Shown in pieces: positions 5,325 to 6,089 of a DNA stretch of 6,089 bases. The position numbers and the translations under genes are program-made. The notes below the pieces were generated by a model that was not told where the DNA came from, made no database searches, and saw nothing but the letters and a program-made list of their open reading frames with translations. This DNA is from JAMXLO01 sp046732975 (GTDB lineage Bacteria > Pseudomonadota > Alphaproteobacteria > Acetobacterales > Acetobacteraceae). The stretch lies in assembly GCA_046732975.1 (NCBI GenBank), contig JBKPOG010000153.1:1-6089 (forward strand), written 5' to 3'. Position 1 is the stretch's first letter; every line of letters begins with the position of its first letter.

Positions 5325-6089
5325 ATGAGCGATCAGTTGCCGACGGCCACGCGTGTCACGGATCCGGGCATTCGGGCGCTGTATCGGCAGGAGAATCGCT
5401 GGCAGGCCTGGCTCGATGTGGAAGTGGCTCTGGCGCGCGCGCAGGCGGAACTCGGCATCATTCCGCAGGATGCGGCAGAGGCGATAGCGCGGGCGGCGCG
5501 GCTGGAGATGCTGGACCGTGCGCGGATCGATGAAGGTTTTGCGCGCACCGGCCATACGATTGTACCGCTGGTCTGGGAACTGTCGCGTGTCGTCGGCGAA
5601 CCGCACGGTGGCTGGGTGCACTGGGGTGCCACGACGCAGAACATCACCCAGACCGGCGATCTGTTGGTGCTGCGCCAGGCTCACCAGATATTCCTGCGGC
5701 TGATCGGTGAGTCGCTTACGGCAATGGCCGATCTCGCCGACCGCGGCGCGGAGATGCCGATGGCAGGGCGGACGCATGGCCAGCACGCCGTACCGGCGAC
5801 GTTCGGTTACAAGGTTGCCGTCTGGATCGATGAGTTGCTGCGCCACGTCGAGCGACTGCACCAGGCGGCACCGCGGCTGTTCGTCGCCATGCTGGGAGGA
5901 GGGGCTGGAACATTCGCTTCACTCGGCGCCCAGGGGCCGCTGGTTCAGGCCGGAATCAGCCGCCAGCTGGGCTTCGGCTCGATGACAGTGCCATCGCGGG
6001 CTCTCGGTGATCACCTGGCGGAGAATATCTGTCTCCTAGGCATGCTGGCGGCGACCTGCGGAAAGATCGGCCGCGAGGTCTATACCCTG
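5325..6089 (+). CDS. Lyase of the fumarase/aspartase superfamily (PcaB/adenylosuccinate-lyase-like), 3'-truncated by window edge
   Basis: Only the first 255 codons are present; full members have about 450 residues, so the SSxMPxKxNP catalytic loop lies beyond the edge. The superfamily performs anti-elimination or cycloisomerisation on succinyl-type substrates as helical homotetramers. Visible conserved regions are HWGATTQNITQTG (99-111), GRTHGQHA (148-155) with His151, and LGGGAGTFASLG (190-201). The overall pattern is that of proteins annotated 3-carboxy-cis,cis-muconate cycloisomerase. However, remembered true PcaB has GATSQD and GRTWLQHA, whereas GRTHGQ is the adenylosuccinate-lyase style. 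A generic lyase name is therefore safer. ATG 5325 has AGGGGAG nine bases upstream (5309-5315) and follows the thiolase stop by 31 bases, so it belongs to the same operon. The frame stays open to the last base with no frameshift. Confidence 0.9.
   Translation, partial: MSDQLPTATRVTDPGIRALYRQENRWQAWLDVEVALARAQAELGIIPQDAAEAIARAARLEMLDRARIDEGFARTGHTIVPLVWELSRVVGEPHGGWVHWGATTQNITQTGDLLVLRQAHQIFLRLIGESLTAMADLADRGAEMPMAGRTHGQHAVPATFGYKVAVWIDELLRHVERLHQAAPRLFVAMLGGGAGTFASLGAQGPLVQAGISRQLGFGSMTVPSRALGDHLAENICLLGMLAATCGKIGREVYTL

Overview
The window is a stretch of one same-strand catabolic gene cluster from a high-GC bacterium. Codon use, gene types and the style of the intergenic repeat suggest a beta- or gammaproteobacterium (Burkholderiales- or Xanthomonadales-like). 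The genus cannot be fixed from sequence alone. All convincing genes are on the + strand and almost touch each other, so they probably form one transcript. No promoter and no convincing rho-independent terminator is visible, so the operon probably extends past both ends.

Layout: (1) 1-1584, an acyl-CoA synthetase of the AMP-binding (ANL) superfamily, cut by the left edge. (2) 1591-1701, a 111-bp MITE/REP-like repeat with 14-bp perfect terminal inverted repeats and a strong internal hairpin, wedged between genes 1 and 2. (3) 1694-3310, a GMC-family FAD-dependent oxidoreductase whose likely ATG lies inside the right end of the repeat. (4) 3322-4104, a fumarylacetoacetate-hydrolase (FAH) family enzyme. 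(5) 4106-5293, a thiolase that closely matches beta-ketothiolase BktB. (6) 5325-6089, the first 255 codons of a fumarase/aspartase-superfamily lyase (PcaB/adenylosuccinate-lyase-like), cut by the right edge.

How they could work together (inference): the GMC enzyme oxidises an alcohol, the synthetase loads a carboxylate onto CoA, and BktB cleaves a 3-ketoacyl-CoA to acetyl-CoA plus a shortened acyl-CoA. The FAH-type enzyme and the lyase act on a di- or tricarboxylate or beta-diketo intermediate, as in ring-cleavage pathways. No ring-cleaving dioxygenase, acyl-CoA dehydrogenase, hydratase or regulator is inside the window, so the substrate is unknown.

The most interesting local feature is the repeat. 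It separates a good Shine-Dalgarno and ATG, overlapping the stop of gene 1, from the body of the GMC gene. It supplies a replacement ATG, and it creates a 38-codon leader frame that ends in an ATGA overlap with that ATG.
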